From Alishewanella tabrizica (GTDB taxonomy: Bacteria; Pseudomonadota; Gammaproteobacteria; Enterobacterales; Alteromonadaceae), in contig NZ_BMYR01000005.1 in NCBI RefSeq assembly GCF_014652375.1, forward strand, positions 124,001 to 188,000: 64,000 bases of DNA. The letters run 5' to 3'. Shown one piece after another: positions 24,927 through 33,714 of the stretch. The position numbers and the translations under genes were made by a program. A model generated the notes under the pieces. That model saw only the letters and a list, made by a program, of their open reading frames with translations, was not told where the DNA came from and did not search any database. Each line of letters opens with the position of its first letter. Position 1 is the stretch's first letter.

Positions 24927-26096
24927 ATGCTGGTTGAATTCTTTTTTACGCTGCGAAAATACGGCTTAAAAAGCAGTATTACGGAGTTACTGGATCTTAT
25001 TAACGCGTTACAGCAACACGTGGTGTTTGCTGATACCGAGGCATTTTATCATTTATCGCGTTTGATCTTAGTCAAGGACGAGAGCCAGTATGATAAATTT
25101 GATCGGGCTTTTGCTGACTATTTTGCCGGTGTTGCCGAGATAGATTTGGCCAGCCGCATTCCCGATGAGTGGCTTATTCCAGATATTATCCGGAAGTTAT
25201 CTGAGCAAGATAAAGCGGCGCTAAAAGGACTTGGCAGTTTAGACGCGCTGTTGCAACAACTACGCGAACGTTTAGCTGAACAGCAAAAGCGTCATGCGGG
25301 TGGCAATAAATGGGTGGGGACGGGGGGCACCTCGCCTTTTGGTGCCTATGGATTTAATCCCGAAGGGGTGCGAATCGGTCAGCAGGGTAGCGGTGCGCGT
25401 CAAGCCGTCAAAGTATGGGATAAGCGTGAGTTTAAAGATTTAGATAACACCAGTGAGCTGAATAATCGCAGTATCAAGCTGGCACTTCGGCAATTAAGGC
25501 GTTTTGCTCGCACTGGTGCCGCCACGGAGCTGGATTTAAGCGGCACTATTCAGGCGACATCTGAGCAAGGCTACTTGGATTTGCGCTTTGTACCGGAGCG
25601 GCATAATGCAATAAAAGTGTTGATGTTTTTTGATGTGGGCGGCTCAATGGATGATCATATCGCATTATGCCAACAACTTTTTGCAGCGGTTAAAACCGAA
25701 TTTAAGCATCTGGAATTTTTCTATTTTCATAATTGTGTTTATGAAGGCGTTTGGCGCAACAATCAACGCCGCTATACCGAGCAAACGGCACTAAATGAGG
25801 TTTTGCATACCTATGGCAGTGACTATAAGCTGATTTTTGTGGGTGATGCTACGATGGGGCCTTATGAGATTGATTACCCCGGTGGTAGTGTAGAACACTG
25901 GAATAAGGAACCTGGCCGGGTGTGGCTAGAACGCTTATTAGCGCAGTTCCCCAAAGCCGTCTGGTTAAACCCACAGCCTCAGCAGTGGTGGTCACATTAT
26001 CACTCCATCAGTATTATTCAGCAGATTATGCAAAAGCGCATGTATCCACTGACGTTGGACGGCCTGAGTAGCGCTATTAAAACGCTAACCAGTTAA
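24927..26096 (+). CDS. VWA-domain protein (CoxE-like partner of MoxR)
   Basis: The 389-residue protein has an N-terminal helical region, a glycine-rich linker (GTGGTSPFGAYGFNPEGVRI near 131-150) and a C-terminal von Willebrand A domain. The metal site begins at DVGGSMD (D236), a common form of the DxSxS motif in this family. The later FVGDATMGPYEIDYPGGSVE is also conserved in CoxE-like proteins. It starts one base after the MoxR stop. MoxR/VWA pairs work as cytoplasmic remodelling machines; the partner is unknown here. No membrane helices or signal peptide are seen. Confidence 0.85.
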   Translation: MLVEFFFTLRKYGLKSSITELLDLINALQQHVVFADTEAFYHLSRLILVKDESQYDKFDRAFADYFAGVAEIDLASRIPDEWLIPDIIRKLSEQDKAALKGLGSLDALLQQLRERLAEQQKRHAGGNKWVGTGGTSPFGAYGFNPEGVRIGQQGSGARQAVKVWDKREFKDLDNTSELNNRSIKLALRQLRRFARTGAATELDLSGTIQATSEQGYLDLRFVPERHNAIKVLMFFDVGGSMDDHIALCQQLFAAVKTEFKHLEFFYFHNCVYEGVWRNNQRRYTEQTALNEVLHTYGSDYKLIFVGDATMGPYEIDYPGGSVEHWNKEPGRVWLERLLAQFPKAVWLNPQPQQWWSHYHSISIIQQIMQKRMYPLTLDGLSSAIKTLTS

Positions 26097-26169
26097 GAGG
26101 GGAGATCCAATGCCCAGATCGAACTTTAGCACTAGACCGATCCATTGCTGATGTTTTGCTAAGGGGTTA

Positions 26170-26484
26170 ATGAAAGAATGGATAGAGATGTACGCGATGA
26201 TAGAACCTGAGTTAGCGGTGATTTTACTAAATGCTACCTTGCTCGTGCTGGCTTACTTCTGGTTTTACCCACGGGTTGCCGGTGCTAACTTGCAGAAGGT
26301 GGCACTCTTTGATGTGTTAACAACGGCAATCGCTTTACTGATTGTTGGAGTGAAATTTTGGGGTTCAGATTACGCGTTTGAGCTTTTGAGTTTTCACTTT
26401 AACTGGTTCTGGTTTACCTTGTTAACCTATCTGGTATTGGAGATCCCGCTGTCGTTCTGGTATTTAAAGCGTTATCGTCAGTAA
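26170..26484 (+). CDS. Small integral membrane protein of unknown function
   Basis: This 104-residue protein has three predicted membrane helices: AVILLNATLLVLAYFWFY, VLTTAIALLIVGVKFWG and FWFTLLTYLVLEIPLSFWYL. It is preceded by an AAGGGG ribosome site. No family is recognised. It lies 73 bases after the MoxR/VWA pair on the same strand and could be co-expressed, but the spacing leaves room for a promoter. The next gene is convergent. Confidence 0.65.
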   Translation: MKEWIEMYAMIEPELAVILLNATLLVLAYFWFYPRVAGANLQKVALFDVLTTAIALLIVGVKFWGSDYAFELLSFHFNWFWFTLLTYLVLEIPLSFWYLKRYRQ

Positions 26485-26575
26485 GGTTGCGTTAAGGCGT
26501 AAGGTGACTGGTTCTCCTGAAAAGCGCTTGCCACCGATTTGGCTACAGTGTTAAGCGCTGCAAGTAAACTCGGTT

Positions 26576-27433
26576 TTAGTCCTCGTCGTTTTCGGCTTGC
26601 TGGCGCGCTTTACGATCCTGCATTTCGGTAAAGGCTGCATTAATTTCATCCAGCACTGCGTTCACGTCTACCTCATGTTCTTCTTCAACAAAGGTGCCAG
26701 TTAGTTCAGTCTCAGGATTAAGATTACCCGCTTCAAATAAGGCCCAGATTTCCTTTGCATAGTGGCTGCTCGCCAGCTCAGGTGCAAATTGCGCATAATA
26801 TTGTGTGATATTTTCAACATCACGGGTAAGCATCCATTGTGCGTTATTGTTAGCTGCGGCATCAACGGCTTGTGGCAGATCGATTATCACCGGGCCATGC
26901 TGATCTTGCAGTACATTAAATTCTGATAAATCGCCATGCACTAAGCCAACACCTAACATACGAAGCACATCTTGCATCATCGTTTTATGATCGCGGCGCG
27001 CTTGTTCAGCCGTAAGTTGAATATCATTTAAGCGTGGAGCAACATCGCCATCTTCGTCCACAATAAGCTCCATGAGTAAGACACCATCGTAGCAACCGAA
27101 CGGAGTGGGAACCCTGACACCGGCATCCGACAGCTTATACAAGGCGTCTACTTCGGCGTTTTGCCAACTTTCTTCAGCTTGTTCGCGTCCAAAGCTTGAT
27201 CCTTTCTCCATGGCTCTGGCGCGGCGAGAACTCCGCACTTTCCGTCCTTCTTGATATTGCACGGCCTTTTTAAAACTACGCTGACTGGCTTCTTTATAGA
27301 CTTTTGCACAGCGAATAGCTTCACCGCAGCGTACCACATAGACCGCGGCTTCTTTACCACTCATTAATGGTCTGAGTACTTCATCCACTAATCCTTCGTC
27401 AATAAGGGGTTGCAGCCGTTTTGGCGTTTTCAT
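26576..27433 (-). CDS. RIO-type serine protein kinase
   Basis: The 285-residue protein has a RIO1-like kinase fold: ATP-contacting lysine K44 in RCAKVYKE, catalytic loop VHGDLSEFNV with D168 and N173, and metal-binding VIIDLPQAVD with D185. Bacterial RIO proteins of this type (serine protein kinase RIO, PA4780-like) are widespread in gammaproteobacteria; their substrates are mostly unknown. The C-terminus after residue 230 is acidic and helical. It lies 109 bases after the J-domain operon on the same strand and may be separately transcribed. No truncation is apparent. Confidence 0.88.
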   Translation of the reverse strand: MKTPKRLQPLIDEGLVDEVLRPLMSGKEAAVYVVRCGEAIRCAKVYKEASQRSFKKAVQYQEGRKVRSSRRARAMEKGSSFGREQAEESWQNAEVDALYKLSDAGVRVPTPFGCYDGVLLMELIVDEDGDVAPRLNDIQLTAEQARRDHKTMMQDVLRMLGVGLVHGDLSEFNVLQDQHGPVIIDLPQAVDAAANNNAQWMLTRDVENITQYYAQFAPELASSHYAKEIWALFEAGNLNPETELTGTFVEEEHEVDVNAVLDEINAAFTEMQDRKARQQAENDED

Positions 27434-27542
27434 TCCACACCTATACTTTTCATGTAATACCTAAAGTAAACCTTTATACGTTCAGCTGATCAGACCGGTA
27501 CCAGAGTGGATACCGGAGTTGCCTCTGAGGACTGAGCTGTTG

Positions 27543-28439
27543 CTATAGTTCGAGGTAATGCGGCCAGCCAAGCAGCGGGCTATGCAAACCGTGTTTATGT
27601 TCAAATGCATCGAGTTTTTCAGGTGATGCGTCGGTCTGTTGTAATTGCTGGTATTCACGGCAAAAAAACAACGTGCGCAATAGCGCCGGAATAAAATGCT
27701 GGCCTAAATCTGCCCGTATTGTGGTTGCGTTCTCCGTTGGCAGTTCACTTAACACCGCTTCTGTTTGCAATGTTAAGTAGGTCTCCGTTAACCAATGTTC
27801 AGCTAACGTTAGGTTACGCAAACGGTTTTTTAAATCTTGTTTAACTTTATCACCTCCGGTGAGAGCGCGATAGAGGACAATTTCAGCCAACACTTCTTCA
27901 AGGCTAAAATGCTCAAACTCGTCAAACACCTGGCGCTGATAAAACTGTTGTCGCAATAATTGCATCGCCTGTAAACGATAGTGCTCGGTCAAGGCTTGTT
28001 GATAAGCTTGCCAGCCTGGCCACTCTTCGGCTGCTGGCGGGCTAGATATTTGCGCCAAGAGTTGCTCATCAACTTCCCCAAACAAGGACGGTTTGCCCGA
28101 CGTTTTACGGCTTACGCTGGCTAACATTTGCCAGCCTTTTTGAAAGGGTTTTACTAAGCCTTCTGGCGCGAGCAGCAGTTGTAACGCTTTATGTTGATCG
28201 CGATCACTTAAGGCCATTAAGCCTAAACTGACAATGCCAATCACATCGTGTGCTGCATGCTCCAGTAAATGCATTTTATATTTGTTATAAAACTTATCCG
28301 CAAACTTCAGGCTCATTAGCACCGCTTTGCTTTTAATTTGGTGTAATTGGTCGGCACTGAGCGCGTCGTCAGCTTGTGCTTGATAAATCACTTTTGTTAA
28401 AAAGGGACCAGAGTGGTTATCACGAACCATTAACTGCAT
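27543..28439 (-). CDS. Unrecognised 298-residue protein, last gene of the J-domain operon
   Basis: I do not recognise a family. The sequence is mostly helical and neutral to acidic, with a PAAEEWPGWQAYQQAL linker near the middle and several leucine/glutamine-rich helices. The N-terminus (MQLMVRDNHSGPFLTKVIYQ) gives no signal peptide, and no membrane helix is visible. It lies 12 bases downstream of the next operon gene, so co-translation is likely. By context it works with the J-domain protein and the two acidic proteins upstream. Confidence 0.6.
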   Translation of the reverse strand: MQLMVRDNHSGPFLTKVIYQAQADDALSADQLHQIKSKAVLMSLKFADKFYNKYKMHLLEHAAHDVIGIVSLGLMALSDRDQHKALQLLLAPEGLVKPFQKGWQMLASVSRKTSGKPSLFGEVDEQLLAQISSPPAAEEWPGWQAYQQALTEHYRLQAMQLLRQQFYQRQVFDEFEHFSLEEVLAEIVLYRALTGGDKVKQDLKNRLRNLTLAEHWLTETYLTLQTEAVLSELPTENATTIRADLGQHFIPALLRTLFFCREYQQLQQTDASPEKLDAFEHKHGLHSPLLGWPHYLEL

Positions 28440-28451
28440 TAGTGCTGTCCC

Positions 28452-29216
28452 TTAATCTAAAAAACTAAACATATCGTCAACTTCAGCAAACTCATCGTCG
28501 ACCTGATTTTTCTCTTTTGCTTGCATCACCAATTCGGTCGCAAATTTACTGATAATGCCTTCCCAGCCCGATTTTTCATTGCGGATCAGGGCTTTTATGG
28601 CGGTTTCCACACCGGGGGTAAGCTGTCGGATAAGGGCTAACAAACTTTTTGGATCGTCATATCCAATATTGTGTGCATCTTCTGTTAATTGCCGCTCGGT
28701 ATAGCTTTCGGCCTCTTCTAAATGTTCTTCGTCTTCGTACAGTTTGTCTTCCCAGTAATTTTCGTACTCAAGAATTTCACCACGATAAATTTCAATAAAA
28801 GGGATAGATAAATAAAACAAACCTGCAGGATCGTCGGCAATACACTCCAGTATTTCTGCTTGTTTTTCTTCACTCTCTTGTGTGCGAATAAGATAGGTTA
28901 AAAAATCAAAGGTATGCTGTTTTAATTCTTCCGCATTGTTTTTGATTTTCTCTTCCCAATACAGCGGCTGTTGACAGACGATGTCACGAATTTTTTCTGG
29001 CGTCATTAATTCTGAAATGATTGAGGGAAATGATAAATCGTGCTGACTGTTCATTTGCGTCAATGTGACGATATCAATTTGTTCAATCACTTCGCCTAAT
29101 TGCTCATCGCTCATCGTATTAGCAATGATTTCAAAGCGTTTGCTAGCTTGTTTTGGTTCGACTAAGGCCAGCTCTTTAATCTCAGCGGCGGCAATCGCAA
29201 TTAAATCAGTACTCAC
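28452..29216 (-). CDS. Unrecognised acidic 254-residue protein
   Basis: No family is recognised. The product is acidic and helical throughout, rich in E and D (for example YENYWEDKLYEDEEHLEEAE around 160-180), and ends with a short hydrophobic tail (VDDMFSFLD). No signal peptide, membrane helix or cysteine cluster is seen. It starts two bases after the previous gene's stop and ends 12 bases before the next, so it is the third of four tightly packed genes headed by a J-domain protein. A scaffold or chaperone-client role is only a guess. Confidence 0.6.
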   Translation of the reverse strand: MSTDLIAIAAAEIKELALVEPKQASKRFEIIANTMSDEQLGEVIEQIDIVTLTQMNSQHDLSFPSIISELMTPEKIRDIVCQQPLYWEEKIKNNAEELKQHTFDFLTYLIRTQESEEKQAEILECIADDPAGLFYLSIPFIEIYRGEILEYENYWEDKLYEDEEHLEEAESYTERQLTEDAHNIGYDDPKSLLALIRQLTPGVETAIKALIRNEKSGWEGIISKFATELVMQAKEKNQVDDEFAEVDDMFSFLD

Positions 29217-29218
29217 TG

Positions 29219-29797
29219 TTAGTTCTCCTGGTTAAAGCGAATTTCATCATATTGATCGTCGTAGCCTTCTTCATCATCAGCGTCTTCATCGTCATAGTGA
29301 TCGCGCTCTTCATAGTCAGCTGCGCTGTCTATGTTGTCGTCATCTATGTTGTCGTCGTCAATATCGTGATCACTGTCGGCATGGCCAGTTTTTTGTGTAG
29401 GCATTGCCTTATCTAAGGTGAGTAAATAAAGTGCAGCGCACGCCTCGATAAGCCTATCTTCAGAATAGGCTCGCACCGCTTTAACCAGCGGTAAATCGGC
29501 ATTATTGAAGGCTACCGCCACTTTAAACTCATCCCAGCTGGGCTGTTTGCCAGTACTAAGCCATTGATTCCATTTGGCGCCGCTGCCTGGTGGAAATTTA
29601 ACCTGACCAAAAAGGGCCATAGGTAAATATTCTGGTACAGACTCCAACATATCTGGTGCACTTAATAACACGGCTTTCATTTTACTGGTAAACCGTTCTA
29701 GCGCTTTTGGATTTTCTGGATCGCTGTAGGAATCAATATTGTCACGTGCATCGGTGTGAAGGGCACGTATACGTGTAAGGTTTAATTTTGTTGCCAT
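29219..29797 (-). CDS. Unrecognised protein with a long acidic C-terminal tail
   Basis: The 192-residue protein has an N-terminal folded part (MATKLNLTRIRALHTDARDN onward, to about residue 135) and a tail from about 140 made almost wholly of D, E, N and Y, including the tandem IDDDNIDDDNID. Such a tail is probably disordered. The start at 29797 is chosen because GAGG lies just upstream; a longer frame to 29821 overlaps the J-domain gene. It starts 7 bases after that gene's stop. No known family is recognised. The tail's repeated sequence makes it prone to length variation. Confidence 0.62.
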   Translation of the reverse strand: MATKLNLTRIRALHTDARDNIDSYSDPENPKALERFTSKMKAVLLSAPDMLESVPEYLPMALFGQVKFPPGSGAKWNQWLSTGKQPSWDEFKVAVAFNNADLPLVKAVRAYSEDRLIEACAALYLLTLDKAMPTQKTGHADSDHDIDDDNIDDDNIDSAADYEERDHYDDEDADDEEGYDDQYDEIRFNQEN

Positions 29798-29804
29798 ACT
29801 GGCC

Positions 29805-30089
29805 TCATGCATAAAATTCATCCCACAGCTCGCGCATCGCGGCGGCGGGATCGGTCACAATAACGTTATTAAAATCTTTTAAAAAAGCCGCGCGCTGCTT
29901 CGGATCGTTCAGTACGTCATAGGCGGTTTTAACGCGTTGTAGCTGATTTGCCGCCTGATCACGTTCATCTTCAGATAAACCATGTAATTTGTCGGGGTGA
30001 TATTTATTGGCTAAGCGCCGATAGGCTTTTTTAATTTCATCATCACTGGCATTGGATTTTACACCAAGAACCCTAAAATGATTAATCAT
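29805..30089 (-). CDS. Short J-domain (DnaJ-like) protein
   Basis: The 94-residue product is almost only a J domain. Its first 70 residues carry the four helices and the HPD triad (residues 31-33 in NKYHPDK) needed to stimulate Hsp70 ATPase, followed by a short C-terminal helix ending in RELWDEFYA. It lacks the Gly/Phe, zinc-finger and client-binding domains of DnaJ, so it probably directs DnaK to a specific partner. The start at 30089 gives the MINHFRVLGV opening usual for J domains; the longer frame to 30239 does not match. It heads an operon with three unrecognised genes. Confidence 0.85.
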   Translation of the reverse strand: MINHFRVLGVKSNASDDEIKKAYRRLANKYHPDKLHGLSEDERDQAANQLQRVKTAYDVLNDPKQRAAFLKDFNNVIVTDPAAAMRELWDEFYA

Positions 30090-30247
30090 GCTGTGATCCC
30101 TGTAAACCCGGGTTATAAAATAACGGAATGCATTTATAAAAACCCGCTGATAATAGCAGATCTGAACAAGGCTTGGCAGCGCTCGCAACAAATCTTCTGT
30201 ATTTAAATAGGCCTTGTCAAAAAGAGCACGAAGCACCATTATAGTAA

Positions 30248-30295
30248 AAGTAATTGCTCTGACTTGTCCTAAAATACACTCTGAAGCAATTACTT
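30248..30295. promoter_or_regulatory. Perfect 11-bp inverted repeat with 26-bp spacer in a divergent promoter region
   Basis: AAGTAATTGCT (30248-30258) and AGCAATTACTT (30285-30295) are perfect inverted repeats. They lie between the divergent J-domain operon and the small exported protein gene, and enclose AT-rich sequence including TAAAAT (30270-30275) that could serve as a -10 box. The arrangement suggests two operator half-sites for a dimeric regulator or a large stem-loop. No regulator is identified. Confidence 0.5.
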
Positions 30296-30367
30296 CGCAT
30301 GGACTCGGTGTTGAAATTCACTATGCTCGTGTTCAGCGAAGCGATTAAGACGTGTGCTTGAGGTGTT

Positions 30368-30685
30368 ATGCGCTGGTTTAGCGGGTTAGCAATACTATTT
30401 TATCTAAGCTTATTGTGTACACCGCAACCCTTTGTGGTGCACGCTGCTCAGGTATCGCCACAGGCTGAAAATCAATTACAAGCCGTACAACCGGCTTTGC
30501 AGCAACATTTGCTTGGTCAACCAAATGAGAAAGACGATCCACACTCAGCAGCGCTAATCGCAGTTGAAAGGGGATGGGGCAATGGCTTCATTTTACCCGT
30601 TTCAAGTTTTATTCCCCATTTTACAGCACCTGTCTTTTATGGTGCTTGGCAAGCACGCGCCCCCCCATACTCACTAACCTACTAA
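30368..30685 (+). CDS. Small exported protein of unknown function upstream of secDF
   Basis: The 105-residue product starts with a signal peptide (MRWFSGLAILFYLSLLC..., probable cut after VVHA near residue 27) and then a proline-rich, mostly hydrophilic segment ending QARAPPYSLTY. No family is recognised with confidence; the short C-terminal RAPP ending recalls small DUF2946-like proteins found beside RND exporters, which is only a hint. A GAGGTG ribosome site precedes the ATG. It occupies the place where yajC normally sits before secD, but it has no YajC-like helix and is 131 bases from secD. Confidence 0.6.
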   Translation: MRWFSGLAILFYLSLLCTPQPFVVHAAQVSPQAENQLQAVQPALQQHLLGQPNEKDDPHSAALIAVERGWGNGFILPVSSFIPHFTAPVFYGAWQARAPPYSLTY

Positions 30686-30816
30686 ATACGTTCGGGCTTA
30701 TTGCCTAAGGCATTCTGATGTGTGCGGTTTACACCAAAACGTCAGGTTTCGCCAATCTTATTAAAACGTGATTAAGTCGCTACAGCCCACAGATGGCTGT
30801 GGCCTGTGAGGATGCT

Positions 30817-32673
30817 ATGTTAAACCAAAACCCTTGGTGGCGTTATGTCGTGGTTATCGGCATGCTGTTGCTTACGTTATTATATGCATTACCTAATTTG
30901 TATCCAGCCGATCCGGCCCTAAATATCAGTGCTACCCGTGGTGGTCTTGTCGCAGAGAATACCCATCGTCAGCTGTTAAGTTCCTTGGCGTCGGAAGGGA
31001 TAGCGATAAAATCATCATCATTACAAAATGGCGAGTTATTACTTCGCTTTGCGGATACCGAAGCCCAATTGCAGGCACGGGAGCAGGTGATGGCGGCGTT
31101 GGGCAGTAATTATATCACTGCACTAAATTTGGCACCGGCAACCCCTGAATGGTTGACGCGAATCGGTGCAACGCCCATGAAACTGGGTCTTGATTTGCGT
31201 GGCGGGGTGCATTTTTTACTGGCGGTAGATATGCAAGCGGCGCTGGAGAAAAATCTGAATGATTTAACGGCGTTGGTGCGCGTGGATTTGCGGCAAGCTG
31301 ATATTCGCTATCGCAGTGTGCAAACCGATCTTAAGGCGCAACAGATCACGATTACCTTGCGCGAGGCAAGTGATGCCGCAGCCGTAGAGGCCGTATTGAA
31401 AAAAACCGATGCGGGCTTCGAATTTAGTCAAAGCCGCGATGGCAAAATTCTGCAATTACGTTTCTCAGAACAGCGCCAAAAAGAGATCCGTGAATATGCA
31501 CTTGCGCAAAATATCACCATTTTACGCAATCGAATTAATGGTATTGGTGTGGCGGAGCCCTTAGTACAGCGTCAAGGGGCAGACCGCATTATTGTGCAAT
31601 TGCCGGGCGTTCAAGATACCGCACAAGCGAAAGAAATTTTAGGGGCTACTGCATCGCTAGAATTTAGGCTGGTGGATACGCAAAGCGATTTAGCTGCGGC
31701 ACTTGCTGGACAACTGCCTGCCGGTGCGTCCTTATATCAAACCCGCGATGGTCGGCCATTATTGTTAGAAAAGCGCATTATGTTGACCGGTGATCATATT
31801 ACCGGCGCGACGGCGGGTTATGACGATACCGGGATGCCACAAGTGACCATTATGCTGGATGCCCCAGGCAGTAATTTATTATCTGCTGGAACCAAAGATG
31901 CAGTAGGTCGGCGTATGGCATCGGTATTTATCGAATATCAGCCTAGTCAAGAACGTGACGCAGCAGGTACCCCTATTTTAATTAAGCAACAGGAAGTGAT
32001 TAATGACGCGACCATTCAAAGCCGGTTAGGCGGACGTAGTTTTCAAATTACGGGATTAAGCTCGCCAGCAGAAGCACAAAATTTGGCCAGTTTATTACGC
32101 GCTGGTGCGTTGATTGCGCCAATCCAAATTATTGAAGAGCGGACAATTGGCCCAAGTTTAGGCCAAGAAAATATCCAGTTAGGGATGCAAGCCATTTTAT
32201 GGGGGATGGTGGCCGTATTAGTGTTTATGGCGGTGTATTACAAAGGATTTGGTGTCGTTGCGAATGTGGCGCTATTGGCTAATGTGGTGCTGTTAATTGG
32301 TTTAATGTCGATGTTACCTGGGGCCACACTCACCTTACCCGGAATGGCGGGTATTGTCTTAACGGTTGGCATGGCGGTTGACGCGAATGTGTTAATTTTT
32401 GAGCGAATACGCGAGGAGCTAGCGGAAGGGCGCTCGATACAGCAGGCTATCCATCAGGGCTATGATCGGGCTTTTGCCACGATTGCCGACTCTAATATCA
32501 CGACTTTGTTGGTGGCGTTGATTTTGTTTGGGGTGGGGACAGGGCCCATTAAAGGGTTTGCGATAACGTTGGCATTGGGAATTTTAACCTCGATTTTTAC
32601 TGCAGTGATTGGCACGCGTTTAGTCGTTAATTTGCTTTGGGGTGGCCGCCGTGTGCAGTCACTTCCGTTGTAA
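30817..32673 (+). CDS. secD: Protein translocase subunit SecD
   Basis: The 618-residue protein has an N-terminal membrane helix (RYVVVIGMLLLTLLYALPNL), a large periplasmic region with the LGLDLRGGVHFLLAVD signature, and a C-terminal block of five helices containing AVDANVLIFERIREELAEG. It works with SecF to pull exported proteins through SecYEG using the proton gradient. The start at 30817 follows a GAGG site; an upstream in-frame ATG at 30793 lacks support. secF follows after 10 bases. No yajC or tgt lies beside it, so this may be a second, non-canonical secDF pair. Confidence 0.92.
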   Translation: MLNQNPWWRYVVVIGMLLLTLLYALPNLYPADPALNISATRGGLVAENTHRQLLSSLASEGIAIKSSSLQNGELLLRFADTEAQLQAREQVMAALGSNYITALNLAPATPEWLTRIGATPMKLGLDLRGGVHFLLAVDMQAALEKNLNDLTALVRVDLRQADIRYRSVQTDLKAQQITITLREASDAAAVEAVLKKTDAGFEFSQSRDGKILQLRFSEQRQKEIREYALAQNITILRNRINGIGVAEPLVQRQGADRIIVQLPGVQDTAQAKEILGATASLEFRLVDTQSDLAAALAGQLPAGASLYQTRDGRPLLLEKRIMLTGDHITGATAGYDDTGMPQVTIMLDAPGSNLLSAGTKDAVGRRMASVFIEYQPSQERDAAGTPILIKQQEVINDATIQSRLGGRSFQITGLSSPAEAQNLASLLRAGALIAPIQIIEERTIGPSLGQENIQLGMQAILWGMVAVLVFMAVYYKGFGVVANVALLANVVLLIGLMSMLPGATLTLPGMAGIVLTVGMAVDANVLIFERIREELAEGRSIQQAIHQGYDRAFATIADSNITTLLVALILFGVGTGPIKGFAITLALGILTSIFTAVIGTRLVVNLLWGGRRVQSLPL

Positions 32674-32683
32674 GGAGTTTGTT

Positions 32684-33622
32684 ATGCAATTATTTGCGTT
32701 TAGGCAAGCGGTCAGTTTTATGCGGTTTAAATATGTTGCCGTGATTTTCTCTGCGCTTTTGGTGGTGTTATGTTTAGGTTTAATCGCCACGAAGGGGTTA
32801 AATTGGGGATTAGATTTTACGGGTGGCACCGTTATTGAAGTGAATTTCACTGCGGCGGCCAATTTAAATCATGTCCGTGACAAGTTGAGTGTGGTTGGTT
32901 TTCCTGATGCGGTAGTACAGTTTTTTGGCAGTAGCCAAGATGTCATGATCCGGATCCCATTACGTGAAGGGGTGGCACAAGCGGAGATTGGTAATACGGT
33001 CGTTAACGCCTTAAAAACCGAATTCGCACAGAGTGTATCAATGCGCCGAGTAGAATTTGTCGGGCCGAGTGTAGGCGAGGAATTAAAACAAGATGGCGGC
33101 TTAGCGCTGTTAGTCGCCTTGTTGGGTATTTTAGCCTATGTTGCCATGCGGTTTGAATGGCGCTTATCTGTAGGTGCCGTATTAGCATTGGGACATGATG
33201 TGATCTTAACCTTGGGGCTGTTTTCGTTATTGCAGATCGAATTTGATTTAACCGTGTTGGCCGCAATATTGGCGTTAATCGGTTACTCTATTAACGATAC
33301 CATCGTCGTGTTTGATCGCATTCGTGAGAGTTTTCGAAAACTACGCGATAGCTCTGTCGATGAGACGATTAATATGGCGATCACATCAACTTTGAACCGA
33401 ACGGTGATTACATCGTTAACCACGATATTGGTGTTAGTGGTGCTATTTTTCTTAGGCGGGGCGTTAATTCATGGTTTTGCTACGGCACTGTTGTTTGGTA
33501 TCGCCGTGGGGACCTATTCTTCCGTGTATGTTGCTAGCGGTATTGCGGTATTACTGGGTTTAAATCGTGCCGACTTATTACCCGTAGTGGTGGAAGCTGA
33601 CAGTGTAGATATTACGCCATAA
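32684..33622 (+). CDS. secF: Protein translocase subunit SecF
   Basis: The 312-residue partner of SecD has an N-terminal helix followed by GLNWGLDFTGGTVIEV, the family signature, and a C-terminal helical block with YSINDTIVVFDRIRE, which carries the conserved aspartate and arginine of the transmembrane proton path. The start at 32684 is fixed by TAAGGAG eight bases upstream; the frame extends to 32642 but overlaps secD. A strong bidirectional terminator follows, so the secDF transcript ends here. Confidence 0.93.
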   Translation: MQLFAFRQAVSFMRFKYVAVIFSALLVVLCLGLIATKGLNWGLDFTGGTVIEVNFTAAANLNHVRDKLSVVGFPDAVVQFFGSSQDVMIRIPLREGVAQAEIGNTVVNALKTEFAQSVSMRRVEFVGPSVGEELKQDGGLALLVALLGILAYVAMRFEWRLSVGAVLALGHDVILTLGLFSLLQIEFDLTVLAAILALIGYSINDTIVVFDRIRESFRKLRDSSVDETINMAITSTLNRTVITSLTTILVLVVLFFLGGALIHGFATALLFGIAVGTYSSVYVASGIAVLLGLNRADLLPVVVEADSVDITP

Positions 33623-33641
33623 TAGCAAAACGCACTTAAAT

Positions 33642-33669
33642 AAAGATGCCGGCAACAGCCGGCATCTTT
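33642..33669. terminator. Bidirectional terminator between secF and asnB
   Basis: AAAGATGCCGGC (33642-33653) and GCCGGCATCTTT (33658-33669) form a perfect 12-bp stem with an AACA loop. It lies 20 bases after the secF stop and 46 bases beyond the asnB stop on the opposite strand, and can serve both convergent genes. Confidence 0.88.
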
Positions 33670-33714
33670 ATCTCTACCATCTAAATCCGTCTATACTCTT
33701 GTCTGCAAGGCGAA

